Of a DNA stretch of 64,000 nt, positions 8,134 to 16,678 are shown one piece after another. Location: the NCBI GenBank assembly GCA_016718825.1, contig JADKCL010000002.1, forward strand, positions 124,001 to 188,000. The letters are read 5' to 3'. The notes beneath the pieces are model-generated. The model saw only the letters and a program-made list of their open reading frames with translations. It was not told the origin of the DNA and searched no databases. The translations under genes were made by a program, and so were the position numbers. The number at the start of each line of letters is the position of its first letter. Within the stretch, counting starts at the first letter, position 1. This DNA comes from Bacteroidota bacterium. GTDB taxonomy: Bacteria; Bacteroidota; Bacteroidia; J057; JADKCL01.

Positions 8134-11007
8134 ATGGAAAAACGCCTACGCCCAACCACATTTTTCCGTTCCCTGCTTCTTGTTGTCACCTTTTTTGCCA
8201 TTCAAAGCGCGGTTTTTGCCCAATTCAACACGGCTATTCAAGACGGCGTGATCAACGCCAATGAATACGGCACCCATACGAACGGCCAAAACCAACAAAC
8301 CGATGGCGGAACGACCTATTTCATGAGTTGGGACGCCACAAATCTTTATGTTGCCTTCACGGGTTCCAATTTCAACGAAGCCGCGGTCATTTACATCGAC
8401 CACAATCCGGTAATTCCGGTAAACGGCGGTACGAATGCCGATGGGAGCAATCAAGGTCTGTACACCTACGACCGGAACCACATGATGCTCCCCATGCGCG
8501 CCGATTTTGTCTTGTATTTCAAAAACGGGTACAATGAGTACCGTCGAATGGATGGCGCAGGCTATTGGGGCGGCAGCACGGCCTTTGGATTGACTACGGG
8601 GAACAATGGCGGCTCGAACACCTGCGAAATCGCCATTCCATGGACGGCAATCACAGGAGGCGGTGCTAAGCCCGCCCAATTTAACTGGCTCACTTACAAG
8701 GCCTATGACTACGGTCCAGGAACGAATGGCATTTACAGTTCTCTGCCCGTCGGCAACCCCAATTGCGCCTGCAATCAAGATCCGAGCCGGCTATTTGCCA
8801 CGCGGTATTACAATGTCTTGAATACGAACAACGGAACCTCAACAGCCCCTTTTTCGACAACGAGCTTCACTTACCATGAAGACTTTTCGACGGCAGGTAC
8901 TGGTGGGTATTACCAGAATGGAGGTACATTTTACGACTTCACCATCAATGACAACAGTGCCAACAACAACGACAATGCACCTGCATTTCACCTCTACGAA
9001 AACAACGAAATCTCCAATCGGGTATTGGTCGACGGGAATATCAGCATTACGCATAATCTGTACGTTGGTCAGGGTTCGGCACTTCTGCCAGCCAACAATA
9101 CGCCAACGGCGGTCACTGCGAACGTCACCTTCAGCGGCAATTCGGGCAGCATTTACAACTACGGTCGCATTGACCCCAATCCGGAGGCCGTCAATGCCAA
9201 TGACTGGAACAACCGCCGGATGAACTTCATTTTCGCCGGAACCACGCGTTTGATGCCTTCGAATCTCTTCAAGGACCTCTGGCGCTTGAGCAATGTCACT
9301 GTCAATGCCGGCGCAAGTTTGTTGGGTCCGACGGTGGATTCGACGAGTTTGGAGGTTCAGTGGGGCACCTGGAACAATTTGGGGACCGTGGATTTAGGTG
9401 ACGGAAGCGCAGGGTTTGCAGATGTCGGCACCCGGGGCGACTGGGCACAACACAACGATTATTTTCTGACAGGAACGGGAATCTGGAAAATGCACCAAGT
9501 GCTCATCGGGCGCAACAGCTCCAAATTGCAGCCCGCCGTGGGCGGTACGGTCGTGCGTTTGGAGGTGCAAGGGGATTTTGAAAACTACGACGAATTCCTT
9601 GGACGGGTCGGTGCAGCAAGGATCGACGTCGTCATGAAGGGTACCCGCCGGCAGTATCTCAGGGGCAATGTGACCGAAACCACGGGCGCCGCCACGAGTT
9701 TTTACAACTTTGAAGTCGACAACAGCAATAGCCTGCTGAATTTCAACAACACCGCCGATGTTTGGTTCCTTTCCTTTGGTGGCGGCAACATCACGTACTA
9801 CGTTACCGGCAATTTCACGATGCGCAACGGGGACCTTGTGACCCGTGATCGCGTGAGCAATGTCGTCCACGACTGGATTTTGAGGGATTCTGCCACTGTG
9901 ACGGCCACTTTTGTTCACAGCAACCTCACGCCGGTAGGCTCGAGTTTCGTGGATGGGCCGATGAAATGGGAGATTCAGCAGGCGATTACCGTGAACCGCG
10001 GCTTCCCGATCGGAAAAACGAAGAATGTATTCGGCTTGGCGGTCGGCGACGCGCGGCCGGTTGTGCTCACCATACAGCATGATGCGCCTACGCGCACCAC
10101 CTACACGGGGGAAATGTTCCTCGACGACCGCAGTACGACCTATTTGTGGCCTTCGCCTGTGCCTGAGATCATTGCCTGGATTTCGCAACAACGCTACTGG
10201 AACATCAGCAAAGGTGCCGGAGCTAACGTGCTTGCTGCGCAAGTCACATTGAGTTATGATGTCACGCAGCGCGTGGATGGCGTGATCAATGCACCTGCAT
10301 TGCGCATCGTCAAGGACAATGGCGTTGGTCAATGGCTGAACATCACGCCGTTGGGTCCAGGTGGTTCGGCCAACAATACAGGATTCATCACCTCGCACCC
10401 GTTTACGACCTTCAGCGACTTCACACTAGCGAGCATCGATGGAAACATGCCCTTGCCCGCAACCTTGGTTTCCTTCGAAGCGACGTTGGAGGGTGATCAG
10501 GTGCGTCTCGATTGGAATACCACCCAAGAAATCAACACCTCCGAATTTGTTCTCGAATCCAGCAGCAACCGTATGGATTTCAAAGAAATCGGACGCGTGA
10601 ATGCCGCCGGAAATTCGGATGTACCGATGGATTATCAATACTGGGACCAGCAACCTGATTTGCAGCAGCCACTGTTGTATTATCGCCTCAAAGTGATCGA
10701 TCTGGACGGCAATTTTGGCTATTCAGAAGTCAGGACCGTGGCGATTGACCCGCAGCAGACGGCCCAATTGTTCCTCTATCCCAATCCGGCAAATGATGAA
10801 GTGACTCTGGAGCTGATCGCATCCAATGAATTGAAGGTGAATCAGGTGAAGTTGGTAGATGTGGTCGGAAGGACGGTTTGGGAAGGAGAGTGGAAGGAGG
10901 ATCTGCAGCGAATGAGACTCGATGTCAGCGGTTTGGCTGCCGGATCTTATTCTGTGGGATTGAGCACGAGCAACGGGATGGTTTGGCGCAAATTGAGCAT
11001 TCGCTAA
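8134..11007 (+). CDS. T9SS-secreted protein with CBM9-like domain
   Basis: Secreted protein of about 957 residues. A signal peptide ends at about residue 30 (FFAIQSAVFAQ). It is followed by a CBM9/DOMON-like beta-sandwich (about 31-240; GVINANEYG and YFMSWDATNLYVAFTGS are typical strands), a long middle region of unknown fold, an Fn3-like segment (about 780-870, VSFEATLEGDQVRLDWNTTQE) and a type IX sorting domain that begins LFLYPNPANDEVTLEL. It should be exported through the outer membrane and anchored or released. ATG 8134 is chosen because it directly precedes the signal peptide. Placement between the transporter and amylase suggests binding of an extracellular polysaccharide, but that is inference. 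Confidence 0.85.
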   Translation: MEKRLRPTTFFRSLLLVVTFFAIQSAVFAQFNTAIQDGVINANEYGTHTNGQNQQTDGGTTYFMSWDATNLYVAFTGSNFNEAAVIYIDHNPVIPVNGGTNADGSNQGLYTYDRNHMMLPMRADFVLYFKNGYNEYRRMDGAGYWGGSTAFGLTTGNNGGSNTCEIAIPWTAITGGGAKPAQFNWLTYKAYDYGPGTNGIYSSLPVGNPNCACNQDPSRLFATRYYNVLNTNNGTSTAPFSTTSFTYHEDFSTAGTGGYYQNGGTFYDFTINDNSANNNDNAPAFHLYENNEISNRVLVDGNISITHNLYVGQGSALLPANNTPTAVTANVTFSGNSGSIYNYGRIDPNPEAVNANDWNNRRMNFIFAGTTRLMPSNLFKDLWRLSNVTVNAGASLLGPTVDSTSLEVQWGTWNNLGTVDLGDGSAGFADVGTRGDWAQHNDYFLTGTGIWKMHQVLIGRNSSKLQPAVGGTVVRLEVQGDFENYDEFLGRVGAARIDVVMKGTRRQYLRGNVTETTGAATSFYNFEVDNSNSLLNFNNTADVWFLSFGGGNITYYVTGNFTMRNGDLVTRDRVSNVVHDWILRDSATVTATFVHSNLTPVGSSFVDGPMKWEIQQAITVNRGFPIGKTKNVFGLAVGDARPVVLTIQHDAPTRTTYTGEMFLDDRSTTYLWPSPVPEIIAWISQQRYWNISKGAGANVLAAQVTLSYDVTQRVDGVINAPALRIVKDNGVGQWLNITPLGPGGSANNTGFITSHPFTTFSDFTLASIDGNMPLPATLVSFEATLEGDQVRLDWNTTQEINTSEFVLESSSNRMDFKEIGRVNAAGNSDVPMDYQYWDQQPDLQQPLLYYRLKVIDLDGNFGYSEVRTVAIDPQQTAQLFLYPNPANDEVTLELIASNELKVNQVKLVDVVGRTVWEGEWKEDLQRMRLDVSGLAAGSYSVGLSTSNGMVWRKLSIR

Positions 11008-11086
11008 TGCTGGATTTGTCCTACGGATTTGTGGCACTATCTTTGGACTTTGGCTATCTGGAGGAAGGGAAATTGCATCCGATTCG

Positions 11087-12208
11087 ATGAGCGAAAACAA
11101 GTTTTCCATTGGACATATTCTGGGAATTGGATTCTCGATTTTCTCCTTGTTGGTGACCTTGGTTCAGGTTTGCACACCGAGTAAATCCTCGCAGCGGCTT
11201 TCTCCCGAGGAGCAACGTGCCAAGCTTCCAAGTCCCAAGGTGCCCGTCATCAATCCGGCCTATTTCGCAAGTTTGGACGAATTCCATTGGCAGGACTCGT
11301 TTCCATTTCGTTGGGAAGCATTGACCGCAGCCAAAATACGGTACATCGAATTGGAGGGAATGGGCTTGCCGCAGGGCGATGATACTGTTGCTGCGAATCG
11401 GAATTTGGGATCCGGATCCGGCGAACGCCTCAGTATCATGACCTATTTTGTGAAGCCGGAGGAACAGCGGCTCGACCATGTTTACAGCAAGAAGCTTGGC
11501 AATTCGTCAGGCCGGGAATTTTCTGCCGACAACGTCTACTTCAAACAATCCCGCTATTCGGGTTATCCCGAGATTCGTCGTTCTTATTCCATGCAAGGGG
11601 CAGATTTTGAGGACAATGGCACCTGGATTTTGGAAGATGATGGCAGGCCTTACAGGTTGAAATTCGACAAAGGCGGGGAATTGAAATTTTTCTACGAATC
11701 GAATGCGGAAATTTGCCTGAATAAGCTTGCTGCCAATTCAACGATGTCGATTCGCTTTCTGGATTCAACAATGAGTGCTTCGGCCATGGAATCCAAGGCG
11801 TTGGAACTTAAAAGAAAGGTTCTCACGAGGGAACTTGAAGACCTCGATGCCTTTTCTCTAACCTGTTTGCGAGGATCACTGACACATCCCACCTTGGTCA
11901 TCGAAATCGACAAAGCCAATCAGGTTCAATCCGTCTGGGAAAATGAATACGACTCCCTGCAAAGGCCAATCTCCCGAAAGAGAACAGACGGACGTTCAAA
12001 AGAGGTATCCCAATCGTTCAATTTTGAGTACGATCCCGAAACCGGAGACTTGCTTGGATGGGTGCATGACCGTGGGAGCAGTATCCTTCACGTCGAATTC
12101 AAATACACCGAAAAGGGATGGCCGGAGCGAATGATCCGTTGGATCGACAACAAAAACGGGACCATCCGGATACTTTCAAGGACTTTCTTCGAATTCAAAC
12201 AAGCCTGA
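11087..12208 (+). CDS. hypothetical protein with N-terminal membrane anchor
   Basis: Protein of 373 residues that I do not recognise as a named family. Residues 8-27 (IGHILGIGFSIFSLLVTLVQ) form one hydrophobic segment, suggesting an inner-membrane anchor with the rest in the periplasm. The C-terminal half has repeated aromatic strand patterns (FNFEYDPETGDLLGW, VEFKYTEKGWPERMI) that resemble YD/RHS-type beta-strand repeats, so a beta-rich fold is likely. Its stop overlaps a possible amylase start (TGATG), so it appears to be translationally coupled to the amylase. Confidence 0.6.
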   Translation: MSENKFSIGHILGIGFSIFSLLVTLVQVCTPSKSSQRLSPEEQRAKLPSPKVPVINPAYFASLDEFHWQDSFPFRWEALTAAKIRYIELEGMGLPQGDDTVAANRNLGSGSGERLSIMTYFVKPEEQRLDHVYSKKLGNSSGREFSADNVYFKQSRYSGYPEIRRSYSMQGADFEDNGTWILEDDGRPYRLKFDKGGELKFFYESNAEICLNKLAANSTMSIRFLDSTMSASAMESKALELKRKVLTRELEDLDAFSLTCLRGSLTHPTLVIEIDKANQVQSVWENEYDSLQRPISRKRTDGRSKEVSQSFNFEYDPETGDLLGWVHDRGSSILHVEFKYTEKGWPERMIRWIDNKNGTIRILSRTFFEFKQA

Positions 12209-14197
12209 TGGGAAATCCAGTTGAAATGCAAAACATGAAGAATCAAAGATTCAATTTGAAGTTCAATACATCGATGTTTCGTGCATTCGTTGCCGTTTTG
12301 GGGCTGTTTGTCGCGTTTTCGCTGCAAGCCCAGGCACCCAAGTTGGGCCTTTACCGTGTAGATCCGCCGTTTTGGTGGGCCGGCATGCAAAATCCGAATC
12401 TCGAATTGATCCTGATCGGCGAAGGCATTGGCAAGAAGACGCCGACGATCAATTATCCAGGCGTGACCCTTTCGGAAGTCATTCATTCTGAGGAAGATGG
12501 TTTCTTGTTTCTGAAGCTGAGCCTGAGCGACGCTGTGTTGCCGGGGAAATTCGACATTCAACTGACAGAGGGTAAAACCAAGGAATTTGTTCCCTACGAA
12601 TTGCGGGCACGCACGCCGCAGGCCAATCGACAGCAGGGGATTGACGGTCGGGACGTCATTTATCTCATCATGCCGGATCGTTTCGCGAATGGCAATCCCA
12701 AAAACGACGATTTCAAGAGCATGAATCAACGCGGAACGGGCCGGGATTCGATCCTGTTGCGGCATGGAGGGGACTTGCAAGGTATTCAGGAGCATCTGCC
12801 TTATATGGTAGACCTTGGCGTGACGGCATTGTGGCTCAACCCGATTCAGGAAAATGACGAACCCAAGGAAAGTTACCATGGCTACGCCATTACCGATCAT
12901 TACCGCGTCGATCCAAGGCTAGGCGACAACGAAAGCTACCGCAAACTCGTGGAGCAATGCCATGCCAAAGGCCTGAAAATGATCATGGACATGGTTTACA
13001 ACCATTGGGGCGATCAGCATTACCTCAACAAACGCTTGCCTTCACCCGATTGGATCCATCAGCAAAAGGAGTTTCAGCGCACGAGCTACCGCGCCAATAC
13101 GCTGATCGATCCGCATGCTTCAGATTCCGACCTGAAGATCTTCACCGACAATTGGTTTGACCGGCACATGCCCGATCTGGACCAAACCAATCCACGCGTG
13201 GCGAGCTATTTGATCCAAAACAGCATTTGGTGGATCGAATATGCCAATCTCGATGCCTTTCGCATCGACACCTATCTTTATTCCGATCAGCAATTTATGC
13301 GCGACCTGCTCGCTGCGATCTTCCGGGAGTACCCGAAATTCGGGGTGTTTGGCGAGACTTGGGTGCAGGGCACGGCCTTGCAGGCCTACGTCACGCGCAA
13401 TACGCTTGTACAGGCAGCTCCCGCAACGCTCCCGGGCGTGACCGATTTCCAATTGTACGACGCCATCAACGAGGCTCTTGTCCAAGAAAATGGGCTGGAC
13501 AGAAGGGATTTCACGCATGTACACCACCCTCGCGGAAGACTATCTGTATGCCGATCCCAATCAAAATGTCGTTTTCCTCGACAACCACGACCTGAGCCGC
13601 TTCTATTCGATGGTCGGAAAAGACTTGCGCAAATTCAAGATGGGGATCGCTTGGCTGCTGACGATGCGCGGAATTCCGCAGCTGTTTTATGGCACAGAAA
13701 TCCTGATGGACAGTTATTCCGGCCCGGATGCCAAAGTGAGAATTGACTTTCCCGGCGGTTGGGCAGGGGATAACAAGAACAAGTTCACCCCGGCGGGACG
13801 TACGGAACAGGAAAACGAGGCATTTGACTACCTGCGCACGCTCCTACGCTGGCGCAAGGGCAAGTCGCTCTTCAAGGATGCAAAGCTCACCCATTTTGTG
13901 CCCGCGGATGGCATCTACGTCTATTTCCGCACTTCAGGAAGCGAGCGCATCATGGTGGTGATGAACTGCAACGATGAAGGCAAGAAGCTGCAACTGGGCA
14001 GATTCGCCGAATGCCTCAAAGGGGCAGCCAAGTTCAAAGAAGCCGTTACGGGTTTGGAAATTCCAGTTGCGAATGAGCTTCCGAATTGGTCCATGGACCA
14101 CGTTGGTTCTGGAGGTGCAATAACTTCTGCGGGCGGTGCAATTGCCTATTTAGATGGTTTTGAGCTCAAATGGTTGATATTCAATGGTCCTTTGTAA
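12208..14197 (+). CDS. GH13 alpha-amylase/neopullulanase, interrupted by one frameshift
   Basis: Secreted glycoside hydrolase family 13 enzyme that would cleave alpha-glucans in the periplasm. The signal peptide is around FRAFVAVLGLFVAFSLQAQA, then an N-terminal cyclomaltodextrinase-like domain. All four GH13 regions are visible: DMVYNHWG (I), LDAFRIDTYLYSD (II, nucleophile Asp), FGETW (III, acid Glu) and FLDNHD (IV). The frame opened at 12208 runs to 13746 but loses homology after 13485; the next frame (13478-14197) carries the remainder. Removing one A from the AAAA run at about 13489-13492 restores a continuous protein of about 660 residues. This is either a sequencing error or a recent lesion. 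Start is ATG 12208, with ATG 12226 or 12235 as alternatives. Confidence 0.85.
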
Positions 14198-14280
14198 GGG
14201 GCGCTCGCGACCGGCCCATACAAAGAACCATTTGCATGCGTCAGCAACCGACGGCAATCCGTCCCTTGAAGGGCCCAACG

Positions 14281-15375
14281 TCACAACCAATTCCGCCACT
14301 TGAAGAGCATAAACATCGAAACACCGATCACCAACATCAAGGACATCGCGGCAGGATATCCCCAAGCTGCCTGTAATTCAGGCATATCTGCGAAGTTCAT
14401 TCCATAGATGCCTGCGACCAAGGTCATGGGCAAGAAGATGGTTGAAATCAGTGCAAGCACTTTCATGATCTCATTCATCTTGTTGTTTACCACTGACAAA
14501 TAAAGATCCTGCATCCCGCCGAGAATATCCCGGTAGGATTCAATGGTATCGATGATTTGCACGCAGTGATCATAAAGATCATGCAAATAGGGCTTGGTCT
14601 CCTCGGCAACCAAGCTCGATTCGGACTTCATGAAGTTGTTGATCACCTCGCGAAGCGGCCATATCGATTTGCGCAATGTAATGATCTCCCGTTTGAGCAC
14701 CTGCAGATTGCCGATTTGCCCTTGCGATTTTCCGCTCATCAGCACAGTTTCCAAGGTTTCAATGCGGTCACCAAATTCCTCGAGCACGAGAAAATAATTG
14801 TCGACGATGGCATCAATGAGTGCGTAGGCCAAATAATCGGCTTCCGCCTTGCGGATGCGGCCCTTGTCTGAACGAATGCGGTCGCGGACGATTTCAAACA
14901 TGTCACCTTCCTTTTCCTGAAAGGTGAGAAGCCAACCATTTCCCATGATCAAGCTCACCTGCTCAAACTTGAGCTGCGTACTTTCCTTGTCTTTCAGGAT
15001 CATCTTGATGACCACAAAAAGGTATTCTTCGGTGACTTCCGTTTTAGGCCGCTGCCCAGTGTTCATAATGTCTTCCAGTACCAACGGATGCAGCTTGTAG
15101 CGTTTTCCGACCTTCCGCATCGTGTCTGCGTCGTGCACTCCGACAATATCTAACCATTGTACACAACCGGTATCGGCTGGGCCGGGCATTTCCTGTATGT
15201 TTTCCGTTTCCTCGAATGTGGTTTCCCCATAATGCATCAGACGCATGGAAACGCCCACTTCATTTTTCTCACCCAGATAAACAAGTGTACCGGGAGCCAC
15301 ACCGATCTTTTCCTTGCGCGTAGGAGGATGGTGATGACGCCGTCTGTCGCCGATTCCGTTTTGCTTCTGATTCAT
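14281..15375 (-). CDS. corA: CorA-family magnesium/cobalt transporter
   Basis: Divalent cation channel protein of 364 residues. The large cytoplasmic domain occupies about residues 1-295 and ends in the long stalk helix. The two C-terminal transmembrane helices follow, the first ending in the diagnostic pore motif YGMNF near residue 330. The second helix (AAMSLMLVIGVSMFMLF) and a basic tail complete the usual topology. The N-terminus is rich in histidine and arginine (GDRRRHHHPP), which may bind metal. It converges with the amylase operon and is separated by a long leader region from the decayed gene upstream. Confidence 0.93.
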   Translation of the reverse strand: MNQKQNGIGDRRRHHHPPTRKEKIGVAPGTLVYLGEKNEVGVSMRLMHYGETTFEETENIQEMPGPADTGCVQWLDIVGVHDADTMRKVGKRYKLHPLVLEDIMNTGQRPKTEVTEEYLFVVIKMILKDKESTQLKFEQVSLIMGNGWLLTFQEKEGDMFEIVRDRIRSDKGRIRKAEADYLAYALIDAIVDNYFLVLEEFGDRIETLETVLMSGKSQGQIGNLQVLKREIITLRKSIWPLREVINNFMKSESSLVAEETKPYLHDLYDHCVQIIDTIESYRDILGGMQDLYLSVVNNKMNEIMKVLALISTIFLPMTLVAGIYGMNFADMPELQAAWGYPAAMSLMLVIGVSMFMLFKWRNWL

Positions 15376-15775
15376 CTTGACAACTCCCTTCGTCGACCGA
15401 AATTCATAACTTCGGCCAAATTAGCAAATTGCCAAGGAAAACCTGTCAGAATTGTCAGTCCCAGACAACTTGTGCCAAAAGCGCATTGCTTTGAGTCACT
15501 TTTTGGGGGAACAAAGTTTTGGTGCCGACAGCATCCAAAGCCTGGTCATGTACAAAATTGCTTTGCGCCCAGCCTCGGGGCAGTCCAATTTTTTGATTCT
15601 TGCGCATCTTCATCCTCTTCACGGTTCAAAAATGGATCTAAATACAAGAAGAAAGCATCCCATTGTCATTCCTTTCTCCTTTACAAAGCTAAGACAATTG
15701 TCCAGAATTTGCAATGGCGCCTAAATTTTTCCCATCATTATTTGCATTTCTCTCCATTTCCAAATAGAGAAACTC
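15376..15775. other. 400-bp gene-free region upstream of corA
   Basis: I see no credible gene here; open frames on the plus strand lack any family signature. On the minus strand there is a candidate Bacteroidota promoter at 15684-15714, which would give corA a leader of about 300 nt. No clear riboswitch fold could be drawn by eye. Confidence 0.5.
15684..15714 (-). promoter_or_regulatory. candidate promoter for corA
   Basis: Reading the minus strand, TAGCTTTG (15691-15684) matches the -7 consensus TAnnTTTG, with a TTG (15714-15712) 20 bp upstream as a possible -33 element. It would start transcription about 300 nt before the corA ATG. This is pattern matching only. Confidence 0.3.
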
Positions 15776-16356
15776 CTATGGAGGCGGATTTGCATACTCC
15801 ACTGCCATTCTTCTTCGCACCAGAAAGGCCTCGTAATTGACGCCGGGTTCGAAATGTTGTATGTGCAGTTTCTGATCTTCTTTACGTACCAGACCTTTGA
15901 TTTCGAAAACCAGTCGCAGTTCGTCAAGCGCCTTGTTGATCGCCATCCGGTAGAGGCGGGTGCGGCCTGCACGAACTTCCTTGGAAATGACCGTTCGTTC
16001 TGGGTACCGGTCGAGAAAAGCAGAACCCTTTTTTAAGCATGGTGGCAAGCATCTTTGTCGCGGTCCGTTGTCAGAAACGATTTGACATCATTCAGATCAT
16101 CTGTCCCAATAGGTCGCCAAATGCGAGGTTGAATACCCCTTTGCGATTTGGGGTTTCGTGTATGTTCAATTGGACCACTTTCCAGATGGGACCAGATTAG
16201 AACGCCCTCGCTTTGGAACTGGAAGGTCCGCAAATCGCTTGAAAACAGAATCTCGCTGTAACTCAAGGGAAATTCATCCGCCGCTTCCTCCTTCGCCTCT
16301 TTTTGAATTGGAATGTAGGTAGCAAGGTAATGGTTTTTAACCAAAAAAGCAATCAA
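15776..16356 (-). pseudogene. DUF6934-like protein, broken by several frameshifts
   Basis: Pieces of one small Bacteroidota protein family are spread over three reading frames on the minus strand. In order they are SYSEILFSSDLRTFQFQSEG (107-residue frame starting at 16356), RKGVFNLAFGDLLG (another frame near 16125), TDDLNDVKSFLTTDRDKD (back in the first frame), KMLATMLKKG, and finally a frame from 16048 with AGRTRLYRMAINKALDELRL and FEPGVNYEAFLVRRR. Joined, these follow the layout I associate with DUF6934 (FNLAFGD, then K-LATV, then RT-LY, then NYEAFLV). At least three single-base shifts are needed, so this is a decayed gene or poor local sequence. The function of the family is unknown. Confidence 0.55.
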
Positions 16357-16511
16357 AGTTAGTTAAATGCTAATTAAATATATTTAATGCGAGCATTGGT
16401 GAGCGGGCTTTGCCAAGTGCGATAAGCGCTCGCCGTGGGTTGTCGGAAGTGTTTTGGGTTTGTATTTTTCAGGCAGAGGTCACTGGAGGTGTTAAGACCC
16501 AACCAAAAACG

Positions 16512-16536
16512 AAAAGCTGGCTAAAAAGCCAGCTTT
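16512..16536 (-). terminator. intrinsic terminator after tRNA-Arg
   Basis: A hairpin with arms AAAGCTGGCT / AGCCAGCTTT and a TTTT loop lies immediately downstream of the tRNA on the minus strand, with A/T runs on either side, so it could act in both directions. Confidence 0.6.
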
Positions 16537-16537
16537 G

Positions 16538-16611
16538 TACACCTGTAGGGATTCGAACCCCAAACCTCCTGATCCGTAGTCAGGTGCTCTATCCAGTTGA
16601 GCTACAGGTGC
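16538..16611 (-). tRNA. tRNA-Arg (anticodon ACG)
   Basis: A 74-nt cloverleaf on the minus strand. The acceptor arms GCACCTG / CAGGTGT pair with a terminal G-U, the D-arm is GCTC...GAGC, the anticodon stem CCTGA/TCAGG encloses loop CTACGGA, and the T-arm TGGGG/CCCTA holds TTCGAAT. Anticodon ACG is the arginine isoacceptor normally edited to ICG. The CCA end is not encoded. A terminator hairpin follows directly. Confidence 0.95.
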
Positions 16612-16678
16612 AATTGGGAAGGCAAATGTAGGGGTTTATTTGACATTCTACCAACGTTGGACCGAAATATTTTTGGAA

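Noticed and set aside
8146..8778. 210-codon minus-strand open frame
   Set aside because: Antisense to the CBM9-like domain of the T9SS protein at 8134 and without motifs.
15157..15840. 227-codon plus-strand open frame over the corA upstream region
   Set aside because: Mostly antisense to the corA N-terminus and intergenic DNA; composition is not protein-like (many Cys, His and Ser clusters).
16652..16661. Short palindrome CCAACGTTGG near the tRNA-Arg
   Set aside because: Ten bases only, no second copy and no position relative to a promoter that would suggest a site.
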